A stretch of DNA of 64,000 bases, taken from assembly GCF_003173715.1 (NCBI RefSeq), contig NZ_CP029550.1:1364001-1428000 (forward strand). The letters are read 5' to 3'. The notes beneath the pieces were generated by a model. It worked only from the letters and a program-made list of their open reading frames with translations, made no database searches and was not told where the DNA came from. Both the position numbers and the translations under genes were made by a program. The stretch is from Methylobacterium durans (GTDB taxonomy: Bacteria; Pseudomonadota; Alphaproteobacteria; Rhizobiales; Beijerinckiaceae). Of this stretch, positions 1 to 9,204 are shown piece by piece (positions within the stretch are counted from its first letter, which is position 1; the number at the start of each line of letters is the position of its first letter).

Positions 1-1259
1 GTGGGCGGCCCGTGCCCCGAGAGCCGCCGAAAGATCGCCTCGACCATGATCACCGTGCCGTCGACGATGAGCCCGAAATCGAGGGCGCCGACGGAGAGGA
101 GGTTCGCGGATTCGCCCCGCAGCACCAGAATGATCACGGCGAAGAACAGCGCGAAGGGGATCGTCGCCACGACGATGAGCGCGCTCCGCAGGTTGCCGAG
201 GAACAGCCACTGGATCACGAGGATCAGGCTGATCCCGAAGATCATGTTGTGCAGGACGGTGTGGGTCGTGACCTCGATGAGGTCCGAGCGGTCGTAGATC
301 CGCTCGATCCGGACGCCCGGCGGAAGGATGCCCGACGATTCGATGCGCGCGACCTCGGCCTCCACCGCCTTGATCGTCGGCGTGCTCTGCTCGCCGCGCC
401 GCATCAGGACGATGCCCTGCACGATGTCGTCGTCGTCGTTCATGCCGGCGATGCCGAGGCGCGGCTGGTGGCCGATCGTGACGTGGGCCACGTCCCGCAC
501 CAGTACCGGCGCGCCCCCCGACTGGGCCAGCACCGTCTCCTCGATGTCGTCGGTGGAGCGGATCAGTCCGACGCCGCGCACCACGGCGGACTGAGCGCCG
601 AGCGTGATCCGGTTGCCGCCGACGTTGAGGTTGCTGTCGTTGAGGGTCTTCACCACCCCGGCCAGGGTGAGACCGTAGGCGGAGAGCTTGTCGATATCGA
701 CGCTGATCTCGAAGGTCTTGGTCTTGCCACCCCAGCCGATCACGTCGATGACGCCCGGCACCGCGCGGAAACGGCGGCGCAGCACCCAGTCCTGCAAAGT
801 CTTCAGATCGAGCACGCTGTAGCCCGGGGGAGCGACGAGCTTGTAGCGGAAGATCTCGCCGATCGGGCTCACCGGCGAAATGGTCGGTTTCGCGCCGTTC
901 GGCAGCGGGTCGAGCTGGGCGAGCCGGTTCAGCACCTGCTGCTCGGCCTCGTAATAGGTGAACTCGAAGCCGAATTGCAGCTTCACGTCCGAGAGGCCGT
1001 AGAGCGAGACCGTGCGCACCTGCTTCAAATTCGGCAGGCCGGACGTCATTACCTCGATCGGCACCGTGATGTAGCGCTCGATCTCCTCGCCCGAGAGGCC
1101 CGGCGCCTGCGTGACCACGTCGATCATCGGCGGCGTCGGGTCCGGGTAGGCCTCGATGTTGAGGGTGCGGAACGCCGCGAGCCCGCCGATCAGCAGGAGC
1201 ACGAAGGCGAGCACGACGAGCACGCGCTGCCGCAGGGCGAAGGCGACGATGGCGTCCAT
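1..1259 (-). CDS. CzcA/CusA-type heavy-metal efflux RND pump, N-terminal part
   Basis: Inner-membrane proton-driven pump of the resistance-nodulation-division superfamily. The frame is open from an ATG at 1259 to the window edge (about 419 residues), so the C-terminal 60% is missing. Visible: TM1 at residues 10-30, a porter domain at about 35-330, then TM2 onwards. The motif DFGLIVDGTVIMVE places Asp394, Asp400 and Glu407 with the spacing of the CzcA proton-relay residues (D402, D408, E415), which favours the metal-ion (HME) branch over drug pumps. The adaptor gene lies 40 bp upstream on the same strand, so the two are probably one operon. The metal cannot be read from this part. The outer-membrane channel is not in view. 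Confidence 0.9.
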   Translation of the reverse strand, partial: MDAIVAFALRQRVLVVLAFVLLLIGGLAAFRTLNIEAYPDPTPPMIDVVTQAPGLSGEEIERYITVPIEVMTSGLPNLKQVRTVSLYGLSDVKLQFGFEFTYYEAEQQVLNRLAQLDPLPNGAKPTISPVSPIGEIFRYKLVAPPGYSVLDLKTLQDWVLRRRFRAVPGVIDVIGWGGKTKTFEISVDIDKLSAYGLTLAGVVKTLNDSNLNVGGNRITLGAQSAVVRGVGLIRSTDDIEETVLAQSGGAPVLVRDVAHVTIGHQPRLGIAGMNDDDDIVQGIVLMRRGEQSTPTIKAVEAEVARIESSGILPPGVRIERIYDRSDLIEVTTHTVLHNMIFGISLILVIQWLFLGNLRSALIVVATIPFALFFAVIILVLRGESANLLSVGALDFGLIVDGTVIMVEAIFRRLSGHGPP

Positions 1260-1299
1260 GTGGATGATCCCCCTGGCCGGCGAGAAGCCGGCCGCGCCA

Positions 1300-2547
1300 T
1301 CAGCCCTGCGTCGCCATCCGGTCGACGAAGAGCGAGCCCCGCGAGATCACGCGCTCGCCCGTCTTCAGTCCGTCGAGGACCTCGATCGTGCCGCCATCGA
1401 CGATGCCGGGCTTGATTTCCCGGTTCTCGACGGAATTGTCGGCCTTCAGCACCCAGACGCTCGCCTTGCTCCCCTCCAGGATCACCGCGGCCCGGGGCAC
1501 GGAATGCGAGAGGGTCTCGCGCTCGTTGATGATGCGCACGCTCGCGAACATCTCGGGCTTGAGGAGCCCCTGCGGGTTGTCGATCTCGGCGCGCACAACG
1601 ATGCGGCGCGTCGCCGGATCGACCGAGGCGCCGATGAAGTTCACCCGGCCCTCGAACGTCCGGTCGGGCAGCGAGAGGACGCGGAAGGTCAGCCGCTCGC
1701 CGAGATCGACCTTGGCGGCGTCGCTCTCGCGCAGCTGCGCGATCAGCCAGACCTTCGACAGGTCGCCGATGATGTAGGACGGGTCGCTGCCGCCGGTGCC
1801 GATGTACTGGCCGGGGCCGATCTTGCGCTGGATCACCGTGCCGGAGAGCGGGGCGTAGATCGTCGTGGTCGGGTTGATCGCGCCCTTCTGGAGCGCGGCC
1901 ATCTCGTCGTCCTTGAGGCCGAGGATGCGCAGGCGATTGCGCACCGCCTCGAGCCCGACCTCGGCCGTGCGCGCGTCGTTCGTCGCGGTCGTGAGGTCGT
2001 TCTGGGCGTTCTGCAACTCGCGCAGCGTCGTCGCCCGCGATTCGAAGAGGTCGCGCTGGCGCTTCTCGACGGTCTGCGCGAGGGTCAGCTGCGACCGGCT
2101 CTTGTTGAGGACGTTGAGGGCCGCGAGATAGTCGTTCTGGGCCTGGACCATCTCGTTGGCCTGCACGGCGAACAGGGGAGCGCCCTGCTTCACCTGCTCG
2201 CCCGAGCGCGCGAGGATCGACACGACGCGGCCCGGATAGGGCGAGAAGATCGGGGTGGCGCGGTACTCGTCGACGCCGATCTTGCCCTCGGTGGCGATCT
2301 CCTCGAAGAACATCCGCTGCTCGACGGGCTCGCTCGTCAGCGTCGCGAGCTGCGCCGTCGTGAGGACGAAGCCGCCGGTCGGGGCGGGCGCCGTCAGAGC
2401 GGCGGGCTGCACGGCGGCATCGGCCGGGCCGCGGTGCAGCAGGCCGTAGCCCACGAACCCAGCGCCGACGAGAGTCGCGAGGATGAGGAGTTGCGTACGC
2501 ATCCTCAGCCCGATCGGGCGGAGGTTCTGACCCGGGATGGTGCTCAT
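1300..2547 (-). CDS. RND efflux periplasmic adaptor (CusB/CzcB-like)
   Basis: Membrane-fusion protein of 415 residues that bridges the RND pump to an outer-membrane channel. A membrane anchor lies at about residues 16-40. A barrel-sandwich (lipoyl-like) half with IFSPYPGRVV follows, then a helical hairpin rich in Q, L and R (about 125-195), the second lipoyl half (TIYAPLSGTVIQRKIGPGQY) and the beta-barrel domain. The C-terminal region ends with DGLKTGERVISRGSLF, typical of the family. An in-frame Met16 (MRTQLLILATLVG) is an alternative start that would put the hydrophobic segment at the terminus. It precedes the pump gene by 40 bp. No His-rich metal-binding N-terminus is visible. Confidence 0.9.
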   Translation of the reverse strand: MSTIPGQNLRPIGLRMRTQLLILATLVGAGFVGYGLLHRGPADAAVQPAALTAPAPTGGFVLTTAQLATLTSEPVEQRMFFEEIATEGKIGVDEYRATPIFSPYPGRVVSILARSGEQVKQGAPLFAVQANEMVQAQNDYLAALNVLNKSRSQLTLAQTVEKRQRDLFESRATTLRELQNAQNDLTTATNDARTAEVGLEAVRNRLRILGLKDDEMAALQKGAINPTTTIYAPLSGTVIQRKIGPGQYIGTGGSDPSYIIGDLSKVWLIAQLRESDAAKVDLGERLTFRVLSLPDRTFEGRVNFIGASVDPATRRIVVRAEIDNPQGLLKPEMFASVRIINERETLSHSVPRAAVILEGSKASVWVLKADNSVENREIKPGIVDGGTIEVLDGLKTGERVISRGSLFVDRMATQG

Positions 2548-2813
2548 CGGAGTAAGCTCAGGCGCCCGCGCTGGGTGACAGCGACAGGGACAGGGACACG
2601 CAGTTCATCGACCGCTCTCATGCACAGGCGGCTGGTCCGGCACCAGTCCTGAACGCTGCGATGGCGTCGGTAGGCCAACATTTTGACGGGTCCGTGACTG
2701 ATTTAACCCGGATTGCGTGAGAGAACACCGAGATCCCCGCAAACGCTCCAGCGCTCGATAGTACGCGGCCGCAGGCCGCAGGCACGTTTTCGTGAACGGG
2801 CCGGCGGCCCGGC

Positions 2814-4721
2814 TCATGCGATGGCGCCGCCGCCCTTCCGCGTGATCGCGACCACGGACGGGCGCGGCGGCATGTCGGGGCGGAAATCGGGCCAGCGGGT
2901 GGGGAGCCGGTCGAAGCTCGCCGGGATCGCGTCGTCGTCCGACTCGCCCGGGTGCTGCACGGCGACGAAGAAGGTCTCGTCGTCCGGCGTGAAGCAGGGC
3001 CCGCACATCTCGGCGCCGACTGGGACCCGGAAGAAGTGGCGGCACGTCGCCCGCCGCGGCCCCTCGGTCTCGACGGCCCAGACCCCGTCCGCCCGGCCGG
3101 TCGCCTTGCGCGAGTTCCCGTCCGTCGCGACCCAGAGCCGGCCGCGGCCGTCGATCGCGCAATTGTCCGGCATCCCGAACCAGCCGTTCCCGCTCGTCTC
3201 GGCCGAGAAGGTCGCGCCGGACGCGGGCGGCCCGCAGCGCAGGAGGATCTCCCAGCGGAAGGTCGTGGCCGCGTGATCCTCGCCGTCCGGCAGCATCTCG
3301 ATGATGTGGCCGAAGGCGTTCTTCGGGCGCGGGTTGGCGGCGTCGACCTCATCGGCCTGCCGGCGCCCGTTATTCGTCAGCATCACGTAAACGCGGTTCG
3401 AACGCGGATTCGCCTCGATGTCCTCGGGCCGGTCCATCCGCGTGGCGCCGAGGATGGCGGCGGCGCGCCGCGTCTCGATCAGCACGTCGGCCTGCGAGTC
3501 GAAGCCCGCGTCCGCGTCGAGGCCGCCCGTGCCGTGGACGAGGGGGAGCCAGCGGCCCGTCCCGTCCGCGTCGAACCGGGCGACGTAGAGCGTGCCGGCA
3601 TCGAGCAGGTCGCGGTTGGCACCCGGGTGATAGGGATCGACCCGGCCCGCGGTGACGAACTTGTAGACGTGCTCGAAGCGCTCGTCGTCACCGAGGTAGA
3701 CGACGTAGGCGCCGTCCTTCGCGACGATGCCGGCCGCGCCCTCGTGCTTCAGGCGCCCGAGGGCCGTGCGCTTCTTGGGGACGGAGTTCGGATCGAACGG
3801 ATCGATCTCGACGACCCACCCGAAGCGGTTCGGCTCGTTCGGCGCCTTCGCGAGATCGAAGCGGTCGTGGAAGCGCCCCCAGCCGTAGAAGGGCTGGCCG
3901 AGCCCGTAGCGCCGGGCGTTCTCCGCCTCCCGATGCCCCTCGGGCAGCGTGCCGGCGAAGTAATAGTGGAAGTTCTCCTCGCCGGAGAGCCAGGTGCCCC
4001 AGGGCGTGAGGCCGCCCGAGCAATTGTTGATGGTGCCCAAGACCCGCCGCCCCGCGGGATCCTCCGGGGTGCGCAGGCGCGCATGCCCGCCGGCCGGTCC
4101 GGTCAGCTCCATCGGCGTCTCGGCGGTGATGCGCCGGTTGAAGCGCGAGCCGAGGACCGGGCGCCAATGCCCGCCCTCGCGGAGGATCTCGACGACCGAG
4201 CCGCCGTGGGCTGCGATCTCCACCGCCACCTGCTCGCGCGAGAGCACGTCGAGGCTGGTCTTGCGGCTCTGCGGGCCGAGGCCCGGGAACATCAGCTCGC
4301 TGTTCGTGTACTCGTGGTTGACGACGAGCAGCCCGTGCTCGCTCGACCCGCCGATCGGCAGGTAGCCGACGAAGTCGTTGTTGTAGCCGAACTGGCGGCG
4401 CTGGCTCTCCGCATCCTGCGCCCGCGGATCGAGCGGGGCCGCATCGGGGAAGATCGGATCGCCCCAGCGCAGGAGGATCTCGGCCTCGTAGCCCGCGGCG
4501 ACGTGGTGGGTCTCGTCGACCCCCGCTTCGACCTCGGCAAAGGCGAAGCCCTCCGCCGCGTCCGCCTCCTCCGTCGCGAGGAGCGGCGCGCCCAGCGCGG
4601 CCGCGCCCGTTGCCAGCGCCCCCCGCATCAGGTCGCGGCGGCTCAGCCGGACCGCGATGAGATCGTCGAGGGTCGGTTGAGCCTCGGCGTCGGATCGGCG
4701 GACGCTGCGTCCGTTCGGCAT
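2814..4721 (-). CDS. PhoX-family (DUF839) alkaline phosphatase-like protein, Tat-exported
   Basis: About 635 residues starting at the ATG at 4721. The open frame continues upstream only as antisense of the cyclase gene, so this start is preferred. Residues 25-50 hold a twin-arginine signal (LSRRDLMRGALATGAAALG) followed by an Ala-rich segment. The mature part carries PhoX/DUF839 features: FVGYLPIGGSSEHGLLVVNHEYTN near the start, TPWGTWLSGEENFHYYF, HEGAAGIVAKDGAYVVYLGDD, ANPRSNRVYVMLTNN and a C-terminal GPCFTPDDETFFVAVQHPGE. PhoX enzymes are periplasmic, Ca/Fe-dependent phosphomonoesterases used in phosphate scavenging. Nothing nearby shows phosphate control. The gene is 80 bp downstream of the cyclase, on the same strand. 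Confidence 0.9.
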   Translation of the reverse strand: MPNGRSVRRSDAEAQPTLDDLIAVRLSRRDLMRGALATGAAALGAPLLATEEADAAEGFAFAEVEAGVDETHHVAAGYEAEILLRWGDPIFPDAAPLDPRAQDAESQRRQFGYNNDFVGYLPIGGSSEHGLLVVNHEYTNSELMFPGLGPQSRKTSLDVLSREQVAVEIAAHGGSVVEILREGGHWRPVLGSRFNRRITAETPMELTGPAGGHARLRTPEDPAGRRVLGTINNCSGGLTPWGTWLSGEENFHYYFAGTLPEGHREAENARRYGLGQPFYGWGRFHDRFDLAKAPNEPNRFGWVVEIDPFDPNSVPKKRTALGRLKHEGAAGIVAKDGAYVVYLGDDERFEHVYKFVTAGRVDPYHPGANRDLLDAGTLYVARFDADGTGRWLPLVHGTGGLDADAGFDSQADVLIETRRAAAILGATRMDRPEDIEANPRSNRVYVMLTNNGRRQADEVDAANPRPKNAFGHIIEMLPDGEDHAATTFRWEILLRCGPPASGATFSAETSGNGWFGMPDNCAIDGRGRLWVATDGNSRKATGRADGVWAVETEGPRRATCRHFFRVPVGAEMCGPCFTPDDETFFVAVQHPGESDDDAIPASFDRLPTRWPDFRPDMPPRPSVVAITRKGGGAIA

Positions 4722-4801
4722 GGGGCGGGACCTCGGGCTTCTGGGATCGTCCGGATGGGCGGGACCCTCCCGCACCCGCATGTCAGAGCTGTGACACGCG
4801 A

Positions 4802-6004
4802 TCAGGCGAGGCCGTAGACGATGCGCTCTCCGCGCACGCCGCGCAGCCCGAAGGCGCCGAGGCGAATCGTCTCGCGGGCCGAACGGCGGGCGAAATCCTC
4901 CGAGAGGACGATGCTGCGCCCGAGCTCGTCGCAGAGCGCCTCCATCCGGCAGGTCTCGTTGACCGCCCGGCCGATGACGGTGAAGTCGAGCCGGCGGCTC
5001 GCCCCGACATTGCCGTAGACGACCTCGCCGAAATGCAGGGCGACGTCGACCGCGAGCGCCGGCTCGCCCCGCCGCCTGCGCTCGGCGTTGAGCGCGTCGT
5101 TGCCGGCGACTGCCTCCTCCGCGGCCCGCAGCGCGGCCTCGCAGCTCGCGCAGGGGAAGCGCCCGACCTCCGTGACCGGGAAGACGGCGAGCAGGCCGTC
5201 GCCCAGGAACTTCAGGATCTCGCCGCCCTGCGCGGCGACGGCGGCGCCGATCGCCTCGAAATGCTCGTTGAGCCACGCCACCACCTGCAGCGCGTCGGCC
5301 CGCTCGGTGAGGTCGGTGAACCCTTTCAGGTCCGCGAACAGGATCGTGGCGGCGATGCGCTCGCCCTCGCCGCGGCGAATCTCGCCGGCCAGCACCCGCT
5401 GCGCGGTGTTCGCGCCGAGATAGACGCTCAGCGCGCTCGCCGCCGTGAGGGCGGCACTGGTGCGGTAGGCCGCGAGGCCGAGCGCCGGGATCAGGCGGCC
5501 GACAGCCTCGATCTCCGTGCCCGAGAAGCCGCCCGGGCGGTCCGTCGCGAAGGAGAGGGCGAAGCCGCGCACCACCGATCCGCCGTCCCCGAAGGTGACG
5601 AGCCGCATCACGTAATCGGTGCCCCCCGCCTCGCGCAGGCTCGCCAGGAGCTCGAACTCGGCCGCCCCCTCGCCCGCCTCCAGGCGCCAGCGGTGCTCCT
5701 CGAGGTCGCGCGAGAGCAGGTGGTAGATCACGCTGCGCTGGAAGTTCTGCTCCTGCTCGGGCCCGTGCAGGAAGGTGCCGACCGTGACCGGCTGGTCGCG
5801 CCACCACTTGTGCGTGAGCGCGCGGAAATGCGGGTCGATGGTGGGCAGGTCGAGGCTCGCCCGCCAGAGCGGGACGCCGCGCGCGGACAGTCGCTCGCAG
5901 ATGCCGGCGAGCAGGCCGCCGAGGTCGTCGGTCGCGAGCGCGTGGCGCAGGATCCAATCGATCAGATCGTGAGGTTGGGCGAGTGCGTCCATGCGGCGAG
6001 TCAA
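4802..6004 (-). CDS. class III adenylate/guanylate cyclase, soluble
   Basis: 400 residues. The N-terminal 190 residues form an unassigned sensory region without membrane segments. The C-terminal half is a cyclase homology domain: ILFADLKGFT with metal-binding Asp225, then GGEILKFLGDGLLAVFP with Asp269, and DFTVIGRAVNETCRME near the end. The product is expected to be cAMP, since bacterial class III enzymes usually make cAMP, but nucleotide specificity was not resolved. An alternative start is Met5 (5992). The gene is divergent from the lipase-like gene at 6198, so the 190-bp spacer should carry both promoters. The N-terminal domain architecture is common in Rhizobiales, which encode many such cyclases. 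Confidence 0.9.
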   Translation of the reverse strand: MTRRMDALAQPHDLIDWILRHALATDDLGGLLAGICERLSARGVPLWRASLDLPTIDPHFRALTHKWWRDQPVTVGTFLHGPEQEQNFQRSVIYHLLSRDLEEHRWRLEAGEGAAEFELLASLREAGGTDYVMRLVTFGDGGSVVRGFALSFATDRPGGFSGTEIEAVGRLIPALGLAAYRTSAALTAASALSVYLGANTAQRVLAGEIRRGEGERIAATILFADLKGFTDLTERADALQVVAWLNEHFEAIGAAVAAQGGEILKFLGDGLLAVFPVTEVGRFPCASCEAALRAAEEAVAGNDALNAERRRRGEPALAVDVALHFGEVVYGNVGASRRLDFTVIGRAVNETCRMEALCDELGRSIVLSEDFARRSARETIRLGAFGLRGVRGERIVYGLA

Positions 6005-6197
6005 ATCAGTAAAATCACAGTTCCGTCACGGGCGTTCGACTTCCGATTGTTTCCTGTTACTGTCGATTTTTCGACGGCTCGGTTCGGTCCGGCCGTGCGG
6101 TTTCGTACGAAGACCCTGATGGCGCGCGATCCTTCGCCGATCACGTGCTTGAGGCCACGCCCAAACCTCATCCCTTGTCCCGGCGGAGACGGTTCAG

Positions 6198-7841
6198 ATG
6201 GCACAGCCGACCCTGCAGAACTACTACGACATCTCCCGCTGGATGTACGGCTTCCCGGACAGCAACGCGCTGCCGCCGGTCCCGGTCGGCCTCGCGCCAT
6301 TCTTCTACGGCAGCGGCCAGTTCGATTCGGGCTTGCTGCCGAGCGGCTTCCACGGGGCCTCCTTCCAGACACCGGGCCCGGTCCCCGAGATCGTGCTCGG
6401 CTTCGAGGGAACGGACACGGCCGGGTACAAGGAGCGGCCGGACTTCCTCCTCGCCCAGATCGAGGCCGACATCGCCCTCTATCACGGCGGCATCCCGCAG
6501 GCGCTCACCGACGCGGTCACCTTCAGCCGCCAAGTGATCGCCGCGGCGGCCCTCCTGGGGATCGGGACGGACCGCATCACCATCACCGGGCACTCGCTCG
6601 GCGCGGCGGAGGCGGCCTACGTCGCGGCGGAACTCGGCGTCGACGGACTGACCTTCGCCGCGCCGGGGCTCTCGACCACGAAGATCCCGCCGAGCGGCGC
6701 CGGGGCACTGACGAACTACGTCGAGTATCTCGACCCGGTCGCCAATTACAGCTTCACGCCGGTCAATTACGAGACGAACTTCCTCTGGAGCGACACGATC
6801 CGGCGGGTCGGCGACCCGACCTATATCGGTTCGGCCCTGGAGGAGGCGCTGCGCGGACTCCTGTCCGACGCGGGCAACCAATTTGGCCCGAACTCGACGC
6901 TGGCCGACCGGGTCGCTGGCCTGGCCGCCTTCGGAGCGCTCGCCGCCACCTACCATCCGCTCACGAATTACGGCGAAGATCTCGGGCTCCTGCCGAACAA
7001 CACGCCGATCCTCGTCGACGGAAGCCGGATCGTCTCCGGCCGCGACTACCTGCTGTTCTACGGCGACATCGCCGATCGCAGCGCGCTGGTCAGCGACGCC
7101 TTCTACACGATCTCGAACCCGGACGTGCGGGCGGCCGGGCTGGACCCGGAGGCGCATTACGCGAATTTCGGCTGGCGCGAGGGGCGCGATCCCGACGCCC
7201 TCTTCTCGACGCTGGGCTACCGGGCGGCCTACGCCGATGTCGGGCGGGCCGGGGTCAATCCGCTCAGCCACTACGACCAGACCGGTTGGCGCGAGGGCCG
7301 CGACCCCGGCGCCAACTTCGACACCGACCTCTACCTTCTGCGCAATCCGGACGTGAAGGCGGCCGGCGTCGACCCCCTCGCCCATTATCTCGACTTCGGC
7401 CGCTACGAGGGGCGGGCGGCGCCGGCCCCGGCGATCGGCCGGTCCGCCGACCTCAACGCCGCCCGTGGCTTCGACGCCGCCTTCTATCTCCTCGACAACG
7501 CGGACGTGGCCCGCGAGGCACTCGCCGCCAGCGACACTCTCGCCTTCGCCCGCCAGCACTACCTCACCTTCGGCTGGCGCGAGGGCCGCGACGGCAACGC
7601 CTTCTTCGACACCGACGCCTACTTGAGGGCCAATCCCGACGTGCGCGCCGCCGGTGTCGACCCCCTCGCCCATTACGACACGTTCGGCTGGCGCGAAGGT
7701 CGCGACCCGTCCGCGGCCTTCGACACGAGCGCCTACCTCGCCCAGAACCCGGACGTCGCCGCCGCGCGGATCGACCCGCTGCTGCATTACCTGGCCTATG
7801 GGATCTACGAAGGCCGGACCGCGACGGCGGTCGACCTCTGA
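6198..7841 (+). CDS. lipase-fold protein with six C-terminal GWREGR repeats
   Basis: 547 residues. Residues 60-230 look like a class 3 lipase/alpha-beta hydrolase: IVLGFEGTD, then the nucleophile elbow GHSLGAAEAAYVAAEL with Ser133, then TFAAPG. From about residue 300 there are six roughly 45-residue repeats built on (Y/F)L..NPDV.AAG.DPL.HY...GWREGRDP; copies 3 and 6 end in YEGR instead of WREGR, and copy 4 is the most diverged. No Sec signal is present. Repeats of this type occur in large secreted proteins of this bacterial group, so type I-style export is possible but not shown. No transporter gene is adjacent. Enzymatic substrate unknown. Confidence 0.8.
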   Translation: MAQPTLQNYYDISRWMYGFPDSNALPPVPVGLAPFFYGSGQFDSGLLPSGFHGASFQTPGPVPEIVLGFEGTDTAGYKERPDFLLAQIEADIALYHGGIPQALTDAVTFSRQVIAAAALLGIGTDRITITGHSLGAAEAAYVAAELGVDGLTFAAPGLSTTKIPPSGAGALTNYVEYLDPVANYSFTPVNYETNFLWSDTIRRVGDPTYIGSALEEALRGLLSDAGNQFGPNSTLADRVAGLAAFGALAATYHPLTNYGEDLGLLPNNTPILVDGSRIVSGRDYLLFYGDIADRSALVSDAFYTISNPDVRAAGLDPEAHYANFGWREGRDPDALFSTLGYRAAYADVGRAGVNPLSHYDQTGWREGRDPGANFDTDLYLLRNPDVKAAGVDPLAHYLDFGRYEGRAAPAPAIGRSADLNAARGFDAAFYLLDNADVAREALAASDTLAFARQHYLTFGWREGRDGNAFFDTDAYLRANPDVRAAGVDPLAHYDTFGWREGRDPSAAFDTSAYLAQNPDVAAARIDPLLHYLAYGIYEGRTATAVDL

Positions 7842-7848
7842 GGAAGGC

Positions 7849-8466
7849 TCAGATCGAGGCCGCCCGGATCCGCGCCCGGCGGCTCACGAAGGGAGACCCG
7901 GCGAGGACGAAGCGCCAGGGCGTCTCGGCCCCGCGGGTGATGCCGATCCGCGGGCCGACCGCGATCGCCCCGTTCGGCGTGCCCGGCTCGATCCGGAAGG
8001 GTGCCTGGTCGAGGGGCAGGCCGTCCTGCTCGCCCGTGATCCCGAGCGCTTGGCACAGCCGCCCGGGGCCCGAGCAGAGCAGGCGCGGATCGGCGATGGC
8101 CCGGCGCGCCCGCATCACGTCGAGGCCGCGGGTCGGCGCGATCGCCCGGATCAGGACGGCGCTGCCCGGCTCGCAGACTACGTTGAGGCACCAGTGCAGG
8201 CCGTAGGAGCGGTAGATGTAGGCGTGGGCCGGCGCACCGAACATGCTGGCGTTGCGGCGCGTCGGCCCCGTGAAGCTGTGCGAGGCCGGATCGGTCCGGT
8301 CATAGGCTTCCGTCTCGACGATCACGCCACCGATTCCAGCGACCGAGAGCCCCCAGCCGATCAGGTCCGGGGCGACGCGCGCGGCCGGGCGGTCGAAGAA
8401 CGCGGGGGCAGGGTCATGGTGTCGGAGAGGGCTGCCGAAGCGGGGGACGGTGGGTCTCCATCGCAC
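7849..8466 (-). CDS. DNA-3-methyladenine glycosylase (AAG/MPG family)
   Basis: Base-excision repair glycosylase removing alkylated purines. The frame matches the AAG family along its length: [20 protein letters not shown] (the E is the catalytic glutamate position), [66 protein letters not shown] and a C-terminal [14 protein letters not shown]. There is no in-frame ATG before the first conserved block, so I use the GTG at 8466, giving 205 residues, close to the usual size. The open frame runs further upstream to 9009 but that part is antisense to the secreted-protein gene and is not family-like. Convergent with the lipase gene, 7 bp apart. Confidence 0.88.
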   Translation of the reverse strand: MRWRPTVPRFGSPLRHHDPAPAFFDRPAARVAPDLIGWGLSVAGIGGVIVETEAYDRTDPASHSFTGPTRRNASMFGAPAHAYIYRSYGLHWCLNVVCEPGSAVLIRAIAPTRGLDVMRARRAIADPRLLCSGPGRLCQALGITGEQDGLPLDQAPFRIEPGTPNGAIAVGPRIGITRGAETPWRFVLAGSPFVSRRARIRAASI

Positions 8467-8580
8467 GAATCCTCGCGAAAGCTCAGCGCAAGCGGCGCGC
8501 GAATCAGCCAAACTCGGGCCGCGCGCCTCGGATGCCCGGCCGCAGCGCTTGGACCGGCATCCTATTCGGAGACGAAGGGT

Positions 8581-8952
8581 ATGAGACGGATCGCAGTGTC
8601 GGTGCTCGGCGTCCTGACGCTCGGTGCGGGCCTCGCCGCCGGGACAGTGCCGGCCCGTGCCGCCGACTTTTTCGAGCCCTACGATGAGGTCCCGCCGCCC
8701 GTCGTGACCCGTCGCACCATCGTGGAGCGGCCGATCGTGCTGCCGCCGCGGCGCGTCGTGCGGGAGGTCATCGTCGAGCGGCCGGTCGTCTATCGGCCGC
8801 CGCACGTCGTGCGGGAGATCATCGTCGACACGCCCGTCGTCTATCCGCCCGGCCCCTACATCCCGGTCGAGGTGCAGGCCCGGATCGGGCTCTTCGAAAC
8901 GCGATTCGGGCCGCGGCCCATCCCTTACGCCGGCATCGACCCGCTCGACTGA
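8581..8952 (+). CDS. small secreted protein with Val/Arg/Pro repeats
   Basis: 123 residues beginning [20 protein letters not shown] with a clear Sec signal peptide, cleaved near ARA-ADFF. The mature part has internal repeats of the form [16 protein letters not shown] / [15 protein letters not shown], with a poly-proline flavour, and ends [12 protein letters not shown]. It resembles short periplasmic proteins of unknown function common in Methylobacterium. Transcribed divergently from the glycosylase gene. No function can be assigned. Confidence 0.7.
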   Translation: MRRIAVSVLGVLTLGAGLAAGTVPARAADFFEPYDEVPPPVVTRRTIVERPIVLPPRRVVREVIVERPVVYRPPHVVREIIVDTPVVYPPGPYIPVEVQARIGLFETRFGPRPIPYAGIDPLD

Positions 8953-9154
8953 AAGTGGCACGAGCCCGCCCGCCGCTACCGCGCCAGCCAGCGCATTGGC
9001 GGGGCTCATGTGCTCTCGCGCACACTCGGGAATGCCTCTGGCGGGCTCCTGCCGGCTCTCTGGAACAGCCGCAAAGCACTGAAATCATTCAGACTTCGAG
9101 CCAGCACCGACGCCCAGGACCTGCGTCGCACCGACTTTTCAGAAATTGACGATT

Positions 9155-9170
9155 ATTGACGATCGTCAAT
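9155..9170. promoter_or_regulatory. perfect 16-bp palindrome, candidate TetR operator
   Basis: ATTGACGATCGTCAAT is a perfect inverted repeat, and a direct half-copy TTGACGAT sits immediately to its left (9145-9153). It lies about 35-50 bp before the start of the RND efflux operon whose last gene encodes a TetR regulator. Autoregulated TetR-RND operons usually have such an operator over the promoter. Assignment to that regulator is inference. Confidence 0.6.
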
Positions 9171-9204
9171 TTTGTGTCAGCGTATTGCTGCCGGACGGAT
9201 CCGG

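Noticed and set aside
12..1415. Long plus-strand frame of 467 codons at the left edge
   Set aside because: Antisense shadow of the RND pump gene; it is Asp/His/Arg-rich without any domain, and the minus frame matches the RND family residue by residue.
2814..5957. A 1047-codon minus-strand frame running through both the PhoX-like and cyclase genes
   Set aside because: Only the part after 4721 resembles a protein family; the upstream part is antisense reading of the cyclase, caused by high GC.
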